DNA from: Paragordius varius
Lineage: Eukaryota > Nematomorpha
Reading direction: 5' to 3'
DNA length: 64,000 bases
Assembly: GCA_964247055.1 (NCBI GenBank)
Contig: OZ176054.1
Span: 13,268,001-13,332,000 of the forward strand
Shown: one piece after another, positions 1 through 10,627 of the stretch
Layout of the letters: each line of letters begins with the position of its first letter
Numbering within the stretch: position 1 is the first letter of the stretch
The notes under the pieces: generated by a model
Database searches by the model: none
The model's input: the letters and a program-made list of their open reading frames with translations, nothing else
What the model was told of the DNA's origin: nothing
Translations under genes and position numbers: made by a program

Positions 1-2
1 AG

Positions 3-86
3 ACAGAATCAATTATTGGTAAAAAATATGAGATTATAAAAGAGGCTGATGGGTTGGCTGCTATTAAATTGGATTATCCAGATTAG
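3..86 (+). CDS. 3' end of an unidentified gene (last 27 codons)
   Basis: The window opens inside an open frame of 27 codons that ends with TAG at 84-86. The peptide begins TESIIGKKYEIIKEADG and ends IKLDYPD. The codons look protein-like and unlike the AT-rich noise around them, and AATAAA occurs about 230 bases downstream (near 319). I do not recognise the family from so short a tail. The frame starts before the window, so no start or exon boundary can be given. The gene would lie tail to tail with ARL8, whose stop is at 178-180. It could be a chance open frame. Confidence 0.35.
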   Translation, partial: TESIIGKKYEIIKEADGLAAIKLDYPD

Positions 87-177
87 CAATTGTTGCGGGA
101 ATGTTTAATAAGCCATTGAAGGGTAATATCTACAAAAAAATAAGGTTATAGGAACATTTTTAAGTTTCAATATAATA

Positions 178-2006
178 TTAAATCAGCCAACAAAGTCCTG
201 TTTCCACCTCTAAGGACATGAAAATGCATATGATAAAGGCAAAATGACAAAGGCCATTTTATAATAATTTGTAATTAAAGTTGTAGAAAAGAGCACTTTT
301 TACGTAAAAAATCGTTTTAATAAATAAAGTGTGAATATGTGAATTATTTCGTGGTAAGAAAACTTACCTATCTACAATAAAATTCATAAAAATATGGGGT
401 TGATCCCAACAAGATAATAATTATACATTCAAAACAGTGAATGTGATCGCTTTTATATAGATATTTATGCCTACTTTGAATTAATAATTCTTTCTCTTAT
501 TTTATTATATTTTAACATTAAAACAAATTAAATTGGTTCAGTTAAAATAGATTTAGGATAATTTTGTTTAGATATTATCGTAAAGTGCGTACGATCCGAT
601 AATTAATAATATTTAGACCAGTCAAAAACTTTCACTAAATATCAGAGTATATATATATAAAAAACTATAATAATTTTGTTATAAAAAACTTTTTTTAGGG
701 TTTCTAACATTTTAACATTTAAATAATTAATGCATACCAATATTTTCTTTCTCTTTGCAGGATATAGAGTAACAACATATTTCCCGATCTTGAATCGCAG
801 ACAAATTTCTAAATATGTTGACAATCACAATTATTAACAAGAATATAATCTCAACAAATTTAAAAAAGTATAAAAAGTAAGTTACAATTTTTCAATCAAA
901 GTTTTTTCATCGTAGGAGTTGGGTAGGTCCTTTTTATTGCCTAAAACAAGTACAGGAATGTTTTGTAATTGAGGTTTGTTCAATAAGTTATGGAGTTCGT
1001 TGGCAGATGCTTGAATCTTTTCGTGATCAGCGCTATCTACCATATATCTATTTCCAACAAGCAAATAACTCATTATACATAAAACATTATAATATCCACC
1101 CCGCATTCAATAAAATTTTTATAAATAGCACTTATAAACCAATTAGATCGTGCTGGATAAATTATGCAGCTTTTCGATTTCGACAGTTAAATTTCAAAAA
1201 TATAAATATTTTAAACTTACTAGACTCGGGTATTATTGAGATTTCCCTTCATAGAAAACTTTAAAATAAACTAATAATTTTTTATTTTTTAAAAAAATTT
1301 TGAATAATTGTTAACAAAATAATAATTTATTAATCTTTTTAAAAAAGGGTCAGGATATTGAGGTGTGTATATTTGATACAATCGCGGTATAGTGGGTGTA
1401 GTGTATATAGGAGAATTAAATTAAAACACTTAAACAACATCAAAAAAATCATAAAATAAACGAAACTTAAAAAACTCTAAAACATGTTCAATACTAATTA
1501 GACAAAACTATTTACAAATGCGTTTAGAAGTGATTCAACTAAAAAAACATATTGCAAAATATAAGGTTTGCAAAAAAGATCTTAATAATGAGGAACAATA
1601 CACAATATTTTTAACTTAGGAATATGTTCTAGACTTTTTTCGATTTAATAGAGCATAACCCGTCTTTGTAGAGATAAAAAATAGGTCAAACTTACACTAT
1701 GGCATTAACTCCCCGACAATATCGTTCCCACATACTTCGAAACCGAGGTTGGCCCCCAATATCCCAAATCTTAATGGTAACATTCCCTTTCGTAATTTTG
1801 CGCATGTTAAAACCTACAGTTGGGATCATATCTTCCGTATATTGCCCTGACTACATAAATATGTTTAAAATTTATTGATTTACGGCAATGACGTTAACAA
1901 AAGTCGTTTTCCCAGAATATTGTAATCCAACCAATGTCAACTCCATTTCTTCCTTCCAAAACAAACTTCTGAACCAGTCTAAAATTTTGTTTAGCAGAGA
2001 CAACAT
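178..2006 (-). CDS. ARL8: ARL8, Arf-like small GTPase of lysosomes (5 exons)
   Basis: This small GTPase recruits kinesin adaptors to lysosomes and moves them to the cell periphery. Exons read on the minus strand are 2006-1884, 1850-1696, 1047-886, 808-738 and 209-178. All have GT-AG junctions with matching phase, giving 180 residues against about 186 in animals. Visible are the N-terminal amphipathic helix [17 protein letters not shown] (used with an acetylated Met instead of a myristate), the P-loop GLQYSGKTT, the effector region [12 protein letters not shown], switch [19 protein letters not shown] and the ISCKEK loop. The last exon is the weak point. It reads [10 protein letters not shown] then stop, so the basic tail seen in vertebrates (QHSKSRR) is absent. 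An in-frame acceptor at 198-199 could shorten that exon by four codons. The start is the Met that matches the family. Introns are 33 bp, 648 bp, 77 bp and 528 bp. Identity is near certain; the last exon is moderate. Confidence 0.93.
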
Positions 2007-2509
2007 GCTAATCAGCTTGTAACTTTTATAGGATTGGTGAAAATAGACATTGTGTAGTGAATATAACAAATAACAATATAATTTTAACTTGTACAACAAA
2101 TATTTAGCAATTAATACAAATATGTTTGCAGAAGATTTCAGTATTCAATTCATTTTTAGGAAACTCTGGCACAAATAAAAATATTTATAAATTATTAACT
2201 CCAACAGCATATTACACCTATTATTTCGACACTTTATACATTTCGAATAGTTTACTGACCCAAAACAAGAAATTTTGATTTAATATTCTTTTATATCGAG
2301 GGAAATTTATAATATAATATCCTTTAGCGCTTAACACAGTGCTCTCATGGGGATAAAGTATCCTCATGAAATATCTGCTTGATAAAAAACCTATTCATTT
2401 TGCATTTTTAATAAATAAATTTGTTTTTTGATTAGCTAAATATTATAAAAAATGTTTAATAAAACCGAAACAAAATGGATATCATTTAACACTTGAATAT
2501 AACATTATT
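2007..2509. other. Upstream region of ARL8
   Basis: This AT-rich stretch upstream of the ARL8 start should contain its 5' UTR and promoter. I see no recognisable core promoter motif beyond ordinary AT runs, and no coding sequence. Around 2320-2350 is a weak resemblance to a short repeat also seen near 22.7 kb and 48.4 kb. Confidence 0.3.
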
Positions 2510-4565
2510 TCAGACCTTCGATTATGAGGGTCGTTTATTCCTAACCTGCTGATTAATACTGTAAAAAATATGAATCCATGGCAAATTACACTTACATAAC
2601 TTTATTGAAAAATATTAAAATTAATTCAAAAATACTTGAAATTATTTATATAATGGGAACACGTAAAAATTTAGTCAACATGACATGCGTGCCTTAGCAA
2701 AATATAGAAAAATTATATAAAATAAATCATTCTGTTACTATCAATGTTCAATATGAAATAAGAAATTACATCTGCTTTATATTACCACTTCGATTCAAAT
2801 TGGGGTATTTAAATACCCCAGCTTAAATTTGAGTTAGGATTTTAAAAACCACAGAAGGAAACGGTTTCAATTTAAATTTATGCTTCTATCCTAATAAAGT
2901 TATATGAATATGCCAAAATCTAATTGTCTGACTAAAAGTTCCATGTCAAACTACTTACGCCATTTTTACAAACATTTTGCAAAATATCGTTTTCATTCAT
3001 TTTTTAGGGCGAAATTAAAGCTAATTTTTTATTTAAATTACATCTAACATTGATACAAATAAAAAAAGCGGTTTATTATTTTCCAATTTTACTATTGCTC
3101 ACATGTCATGTTGACTAAATTTCTACATATCGGTTTTAGCTTAAAATAAGTAATATCAAATATTTTTGAATAAATTTTTTATAATTCGGTTTATTAATGT
3201 TATAGTAGAAAATTTTGCCATGGTTTCGATTCATTCCATATTTTTAGAAGAATTTAATTTTAAACAGGCCTCACTTGGATGCAACACATTCATTTTAACA
3301 CTTGGATACAACACACTCATTTTAGTCCTTCGATTCAAATTGGGGTAGTTGGATACCCCAGGCTTGTTTAAAATTAATTCTTTAAAAAATATGGAAGGAA
3401 TCAAAACCATGGCAAAATTTTGCACTTATCTAACATTAATAAACCGAAATATATAAAAAAAATTATTCAAAAATACTTGATATTACTTATTTTAAGCTAA
3501 AACCGAAAGGTAAAAATTTCGTCAACGTGACATGTGTCAAATTGTAAAATTGAAAAAAATATACAAACTAAACCGCTTTTTCTATTTCTATCAATGTTAG
3601 ATGTAATTTATATAAAAAATTAGCTTTAGTTTTACCCTTAAAATTAAATAAAGACAATATTTTGCCAAAATTTTTGTAAAAAAAATGGCGTCGAAGTAGT
3701 TTGAGATGGAGCTTTTTTTTTCAAAACAAAATTTTATCAAGATGTTTTGGCATATTTATATAATATTTATCAGGATAGAAGCATAAATTTAAATTGGGAC
3801 CGTTTCCTTCAGTAGTTTTTTAAAATTAATAATTTAATTTTAGTCTGGGGTATTTAGATACCCCAATTTGAATCGAAGTGTTAATTCAAATTGGGGCCAA
3901 AAAATATGGGAGGAATTAAAACCATAGCAAAAGTTTGCATTTATAATAATCAACCAAAATATTAAATATTCATTTATAATAATTGATATACTTATTTTTA
4001 GGTGATACTCAAAAGGAAATACTAATTAGTCAATAAGACATGTCTTTATTACAAAACTTAAAAATAATACAAAATAAACCACTTTTTTGGTTTTTATCAA
4101 TATTACATGTAATTTAAATAAAAATATAACTTTAATTTTAGTTTAAAATTAAAAAAAACCGCGATATTTTGCAAAAATATTGTAAAATAAAAATGGCGTC
4201 GTGTGATACACTTTTTCAAAACTAAATTTTATTATGATAATTCAGCTTATTTGCATAATTTTTACTAGGAAAGCATAATTGAATTGGGACTGTTTCTTTT
4301 AGTACTTTTTTGAAACATCAACCTAAATATAGTCTGATATCCTAAATCGAAGTGTAATTACGATGTTTTGCTTTGTAAAATAAAATGGCGTCGAAATGGT
4401 TTGATACGGAACTTTTTTAAAACTAAATCTTATTTAAATATTCGTGTATAATCATATAATTTTTATTAGGATAGAAACAAATTTAAATTGGGACCGTTTC
4501 TTTCAGTACTTTTTAAAATAATGTATTCTGGGGTATTTAGATACCCCAAGAATCAAAGTGTTAAA
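2510..4565. repeat. Cluster of five palindrome-tipped TIR elements (family C)
   Basis: About five complete or partial copies of one element lie side by side: roughly 2510-2786, 2787-3325, 3328-3884, 3885-4345 and 4345-4563. Full copies are about 540-560 bp. Each end carries CTTCGATTCAAATTGGGG followed by a palindrome of the type GGGGTATTTAAATACCCC (perfect at 2802-2819, one mismatch at 3847-3864). The 2787 and 3328 copies share an interior but are in opposite orientation. Interior landmarks are CATGGTTTCGATTC, GACATGTGTC and AAAATGGCGTCG. No transposase is encoded, so these are non-autonomous DNA elements. A further copy is at 55.8 kb. Short open frames inside are not genes. Confidence 0.75.
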
Positions 4566-5487
4566 GGCGAAGACTCGCAAGAAAAATTAAAAATATTTTA
4601 ACTATGACATTAAAATATTTGAAAGTTTTGATTATTAATCTATAAATATTGTTAAAGGGATTTATGGTATTTTGGGGCATGGTAGAAACATTTAAGCCAC
4701 ATATTTATATCAATGAAACTGCCTCTATGACTACAGTTTTTTATAAATATTTTTATAAAATTTAAATATTATAAACGGGCATCGAAATCTCAGACTTTTT
4801 CGTCCTTTTGAGCTCTCAAATGAATGCAAAAATGCCGATATTTGGAATGGCCACAAAAAATATTTTTAAAAAAAAGCATGCTTTGATTTAACCAATTTTT
4901 AGCAAATTTTTACCCGTAATTTATAATTTGGGCATGATTAAAACCATATAAAACTTAATATATGAGGCCACTTTTAATTTTATTAAATGATGCTCAACAT
5001 TTCAATCACCTCAGATTTTGGTTATAATTTGTTTCGACTTCGTTTTTTTTAATTTAAAAACAGCAAATAAACCATCCAATTAGTCTGTGCACAAGTGGCA
5101 GCATTATCAAATGCCATAGAAAACGTGTTTCATAATTATATATTAAAACATTTTATATCGTTACCACTAGGCTTCCAAATTCCATAAAACTTAATTAACC
5201 AAAATTTTGAGTTAAATGAACCAATTTTTCGGGAAAAACTTTTTTGATGTCAAATTACCATGTATTTTTTATCTCGTCTTGGCATTTTTGAGTTTATTTT
5301 AAAGAACTACCGTTTTATAACCAAAAAATTTCCTCAGAGGACTATGTCTAAAAATTAAAATTTTTTTATATTGTTTTGCTTTTTATATATATATATGTAT
5401 ATTAGTGATAGTATTAGTCTTTACCATTCACCATATCAGCATATTCTGCCATTTTCTGATATGGAGCAATTATGACAAAATTGGAGA
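4566..5487. other. AT-rich intergenic stretch
   Basis: I see no reading frame with protein-like composition and no clear repeat family here. The sequence is dominated by A and T runs, with a short (TA)n tract near 5385-5400. Confidence 0.3.
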
Positions 5488-5745
5488 AAAAGTTGAAATC
5501 ATACCTACAAAACGTAAAAATATATAGACAAAATTTTTTTCTAAAATACAGCCCTATTTTTTTAACCTTAATTTTTTTTACATAAACTACTTGATTTTTT
5601 ATATGATATAAATGAGTGTTTTAACAAACATATATCAAAACAATTAGCAATTTTTGAATAAAATGAATTTAAAATATGGTTGTCTTTAAAAAATATTTGT
5701 CTTTATATTTTTACGTTTTGTCCGTATAATTATAATTTTTACTGT
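5488..5745. mobile_element. MITE of family A (degraded copy 1)
   Basis: The right end matches the family consensus well (ATTTGTCTTTATATTTTTACGTTTTGTCCGTATAAT then ACTG). The left arm is eroded, retaining CAAAACGTAAAAATATATAGAC. Family A elements are about 240-290 bp. They have inverted arms of some 85 bp, ends CAGTAAAAATTGAAATTATACGG, and TA flanks, as in the Tc1/mariner superfamily. The 60-codon open frame over the right arm is not a gene. Confidence 0.7.
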
Positions 5746-5922
5746 ATTTTGCAAAGTAATTATTATAAACTTGGATTTTATATTTTCTTTAAACCTAAAT
5801 TAAAAATTAATTTTTATCGTTTCCTGATAGAAAAGATAAAAAAATTAATATATACATACTAAATTTGTGGCCTATTTTTTTAAATCATCAATTAAATCAA
5901 AACCCGGCTGATTCATCATAAA

Positions 5923-7569
5923 GGGTCGGGTGATAAAAAACTTTTTTTGACTTGACTTGCAAGTTTTTCAAGTCATGGCTTGCTTTCATGTGATAAAAAA
6001 ATTTAACATTACACGACTTAAGTCAAGCAAGAAAACTTGATAAGGAGGTGATAAAAAATCATATGTTCAAGTAAAACTTAAAGATTTTGCAAGTGTGGTG
6101 TAGGGCACACTTGAAAGATTTAAAAATATGGATAAAATTATTTTGGAAACTATTTATATACAAAATTTAGGTTTTATATGTAATTCAAACCTTTATTAAT
6201 GCTATAAATTGTTAATTTGATAAATTTTGGCTAATTAATCTATTCATTGGGTGGATACAAAAGAGGATAAATTTATAGAAAAACTCTGCTAATATTAAAT
6301 AACATGGCACATAAAAATATGCTAAATATATCAATTCCGTGACCGCAAAAAAAATTGGATTCTAGAAAATTTCTCAAAATCTATATATTTATAAAAATGG
6401 AAAATGCTGGCTTTGTGATCTGGTACAGGAAAAACGGTAGACCCATTAAAATCCAAACTTCGAAAAAATATAATCATTAATGAATGCCCCGACAATAGCT
6501 TCGCTCTTTTTTTTGAAATAGGCCCCCAGTTCGGGCCCACCCCGTGTGAAAAACGGTTTTTTTTTAAAACAGAAGTCCACAAAAATCGTGTCTTTGAGAC
6601 AATTTTCTGGAGAACGTGTTGGACCATTCAATTTCAAATTATGATTTTTGTTTACTTATTTTCGATTGCGCCGAACATAGTCGAGTCACTTTTTTGATTT
6701 AGCCCTCTTTTTACCCGCTACCCCCGTAAAATGCCATTTTTTTTAAAAAACAAAGTCCACAAAAATAATTTTTTAAATCTATTTTTCGCCCTAGGTATGA
6801 GACCGTAAAAATTCAATATGGATTCCACGTATTCACTGTTAAAAGGCAAAAATTTTAGTCAGGCGTTTCTATGATGATAGCTGCTGGGTAAGGAGCTACC
6901 CGCTAAAAATTGATTTCTCATGTAATTTTGTGATCTGTTTTTTCGAAAACCGGTAGACCCATTCAAATCCAAACTTCGAACCCCCCCCTCGGGCTGCGTA
7001 GCAGCACGAGATTTACGCTAGTTAATAATTAAATATTAATCTTGTAAAATTTCAATTCTTCGTTTAAAAGCAAAACTTCACTTTTATCCAATGTAAAGAA
7101 TATATTTCATCATAAATTTATTTCGAATGTAATGTTGATAATAAACATCTTCCCATTATATTAGCAAATGGACTCCAAACAAAATGAGTAGTTTGGTAAA
7201 ATAATGGAAAGTGTTTTAAGGGCGAATGGTTTCATCAATCTAAAAAATATTACCTGCTCAATATTTAGAAAACTCTATAATATTAAATAAGATACGTACC
7301 AGTGAGTTTGAAAATCAATAAATGCATATTGTATTAATTGTTAATCTTTTTGTGCCTTATTTCATAAATTTTAGCTGAAAATGATCAAAAAAATTTGCAT
7401 AAAATTTGAATTGGGTGGCAAAAAACTGTTACATTCATAAGCAAAAGACTTGACTTAAGTGTTTTTTTTATCACCAATCTTCAAGTGTAGACTTGCTGGC
7501 TTAAGTAATCTTGCGCAACTTGCCTCGCTTGGCTTACAAGTCAAGTGCGACTTTTTTATCACCCCACCC
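5923..7569. mobile_element. TIR DNA element (family D) carrying a Helitron insert
   Basis: The left end GGGTCGGGTGATAAAAAAC matches the inverted right end GGGTGGGGTGATAAAAAAG. Both are followed by several short repeats of the types GACTTGACTTGCAAG and GTGATAAAAAA. Without the 642-bp Helitron inside (6380-7021) the element would be about 1 kb. I see no transposase frame, so it is non-autonomous. The superfamily is unclear; GGG-starting ends with short target duplications would suit PIF/Harbinger, but this is only a guess. Confidence 0.65.
6380..7021 (+). mobile_element. Non-autonomous Helitron (short copy)
   Basis: The 5' end TCTATATATTTATAAAAATGG follows an A. The 3' end is CTAG (7018-7021) followed by T. 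A hairpin sits seven bases before CTAG (6988-7010: stem CTCG/CGAG, one mismatch, stem GCTGC/GCAGC, loop GTA). These are the hallmarks of Helitron rolling-circle transposons. The first 300 bp match 46580-46864 in inverse orientation, and 6840-6920 matches one unit of the tandem array at 44.9-46.5 kb. No Rep/helicase is present. Two overlapping short frames at 6331-6637 on the minus strand are shadows of this repeat. Confidence 0.75.
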
Positions 7570-7890
7570 AAAATCAAAGGTTGATTTTCAAATTCTTAAA
7601 TTAAAATTGTGGGGTTTTCCCAATCTGAAAAACAATCGTTTATTGTGGGGAATGGCTTAAATATTAAAAACTCTTGGTTCAGATAATCTCATTTTGTTAA
7701 TCTGGCCTAAATGCGATGATATTAGCAGAATATTTGGGTAAAAAGGGGAACAAATGTCTGTTTATCAGAATAACCATTCAGGCAGATTCTTAATCATAAG
7801 AGTTAAGTTTTCTTAATTTTTAATCAATCATAATTAAAAAATTAAATTTCAAGCAATTATTTAATTACAATTTCTATATCATATTAAGTA

Positions 7891-8128
7891 CAGTAAAAAT
7901 TGAAATTATGCGGACTAAACGTAAAAATATAAAGACAAATATTTATTAAATATATATGATTGTTTAATATTGCAAATGAGATGTATAATGATGAAACAAT
8001 CAATTATATATTTTACGATTGTAATTAAATAATTTAAATGGGAAAATTGTTTAAAAATGGTTGTCTTTTAATTAAAAATATTTGTGTTTATATTTTTACC
8101 TTTTGTCCGTATAATTTCAATTTGTCTG
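7891..8128. mobile_element. MITE of family A (copy 2)
   Basis: Left end CAGTAAAAATTGAAATTATG, right end ATAATTTCAATTTGTCTG, preceded and followed by TA. The inner arms carry GACAAATATTTATTAAA and its inverse GGTTGTCTTTTAATTAAAAA. About 238 bp, no coding sequence. Confidence 0.85.
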
Positions 8129-10438
8129 TAAAATTAAATATACTAATGAAATGATCCCTCTTTAATAATTTTTTTAGATTTTATAAAAAATTTAATATTA
8201 TATGACCTAACAAATTTAATTATATTTTTAAATATTATGCGCCCAAATAGACGTCTTAGTATTTAAAAGCTGTATTTTGCCAAGCGCAAATACGCAAAAA
8301 CTAGAAAATAAATTAATATTTTTATAATTAAATGACAAAAAACCCCAAAACGATATAAATATAATGCAATATTTAAAAAATATTATATTGTGACATTTTG
8401 CGTGTGGATTATTTTTTTACACAATAAATATTAAAGAATATTGGGAATATATTAATCTTTTCTCATTTTTAATTTAATACTTATGACACAAAACACCATA
8501 AATTTTTGTCTATTGAAATGTGGAGCTTATTATATTAATTATATTATTAGTAATATGTTATTGTATTAAAAATGGAATATATACTACATTATTTTGTGAT
8601 TTAAGCAAAATCCTACCCATACAGGCATGGTTTATTAAAGCAAAAACATTCATATTTTTCTAACAATGATGAAAATAAATGAAAAATTTTAGCATCCTAA
8701 TATTGTATGTATGTATGTATGTATTTAGAAACAGATTGCAGCATGTTTTTAATGTAAGAAAAAGTGGAATTTATTAGATTAGAGATAGGATTAGTTTCAT
8801 AAAGTTTTTTAGACTACACATATGTAAGAATCTAATAAAATAATATGCGTTGTGATTAGGAATAAATATTAAACATATAATTTAACGTTTTTGATTTTAA
8901 GCTTCGCAAAATTATTTGTAATACCTCTTCCAACTACTATTTTGATATTTGAATTTTTAAATTATATCCTTAATATTATAATCAATACCTCTATCTTACT
9001 TTTTAACCACCTAAATTTATCACAAATACTGTATAATATTTTAATGATAGATTTTCAACGCGAACCGTTATAAAATTTCCAATATTCTTTTTAAGGTAAT
9101 TTTAGTCTTTCGAATGTGTAGTGTAGGAGGAGTTTTTTTGTTATTATTAAAAAACTGTCTAAGAATCACTCTGTATAGGGCTTTTTTCAATTGACGTTTA
9201 AAACTATTTTTTAGTTTAGCATATTCAGAATCGGAATGCACCATTTCTAAATAAAAATCTGATTTTGCCTTTTATTTCTTTACGTCACAACTTACGTATA
9301 TATCATTGAATAAATTATCTCCTTAATTTGCTCTCGTCTTTTCTGCAATAACATAAAAAAATCAACAATGAAGTTAACCATACATGTATATATCTACATC
9401 TATTTATTAGAGCTATAGAAATGCTGCGACTATTACTTGTTTGTGTGAAATGAGTAACTAAACACTATACCCCGAAGTATATTATATTATGCCATAATTT
9501 GATTTTTTATATACACCTGTATCTATTTATTCTAAAAATACTTAAAGTTTGATAAGTATTAAAATGTAACATAGGACGTCCAATTATATTTGCCTTACTT
9601 TTATATGAAGAATTTACCAGATTTGCTAAAACAGAGTTGATGTAAAAACGTTTTATACTCAAATGATAAGATATAGCAGTCGATATGTTCTAATATTATA
9701 ATGAATTTTATACTAGTGAAATCTCATTTGGATCGACTTATTTGTTTAAATATTTGAACATATGTAGACGAGGTATAATGGTTTTAAATTAATTATATAA
9801 TAAATATTTAAATTAAAGATCCTATTGGCACTTTCAAATTTTTTTTTGTGTTGGCCTTTCCATAGCAACTTAACAGAAATTGTAAAACCTTGTTCGCTAG
9901 TGTAATCTAATTGTTCCAACGTACTTCTTTGAAAAGGGTGGATTTTTATATTAAAGCAGTTGTTTTTTTGAAAGTTTGGTTATTTGATTAATATTCGATA
10001 TACTACAATAATTTATTTTTTGACACAAATATTAAATCAATATTTAATAATATAAATTACTTTTTATATTTATTAATTCCTCCATTTCATAGCCACCGAG
10101 CAAGTTATATCATGTGTTCTTTTAATAACGGTGTTTATATAAAAATATTGATATTTATCACCGCAAGATTCCTTATATTATATATTATTTAAATGATTTT
10201 TGCATTTAGGTGCTTCACTATATTAGCTGAGCATATGGCAACATTAAGATTAAAAGTTATTTAGGTTTTCTGTTTAAATTATAAAATGCCTAAAATATAA
10301 ATATATTTTGTAAAATAATACATTGCTTGATTTACCGACAAAATATTCCACTCAATAATAATTCTAAAAAATTAAAGTATTAGCTAATAAATGAGTATTC
10401 AGATATATTTGGAAATGTTGAATGGCTTGGCCGAAATA
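8129..10438. other. AT-rich intergenic stretch with a GTAT microsatellite
   Basis: I see no supportable gene. A (GTAT)n microsatellite lies at about 8705-8724. A 60-codon open frame at 8891-9073 has hydrophobic, AT-driven composition and no homology that I recognise. The rest appears to be unique or very old repeat sequence. Confidence 0.35.
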
Positions 10439-10627
10439 CAGTATGAGTAAGTATACATTGCTAGAAAGTTAATAATTACAGCAAATAGCATGTACAACAA
10501 AGGGCAATCGGCTTATAGTTATTTTTTTCCCTTTTTTAATATTATTAGCCAATATTAATTCTCTTTGCTGCATATGCTATTTGGCAATAATTGATAGCTT
10601 TATAGCAATATATACCTACTCATACTG
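10439..10627. mobile_element. 189-bp fold-back MITE
   Basis: Ends CAGTATGAGTAAGTATA and, inverted, CAGTATGAGTAGGTATA. The arms remain similar for about 65 bp (TTGCTA, AAATAGCAT, CAAAG), separated by a spacer of about 60 bp. The CAGT-type ends preceded by TA suggest a Tc1/mariner-type MITE distinct from family A. I found only one copy in the window. Confidence 0.7.

Noticed and set aside
3166-3425. Opposed 60-64-codon frames in the family C cluster
   Set aside because: They cover the shared transposon ends and read similarly on both strands because the copies are inverted. No protein family.
6331-6637. Two overlapping minus-strand frames of 98 and 63 codons
   Set aside because: They lie mostly in the 5' part of the Helitron, in different frames. 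The matching copy at 46.6-46.86 kb does not keep them open, so they are repeat shadows.
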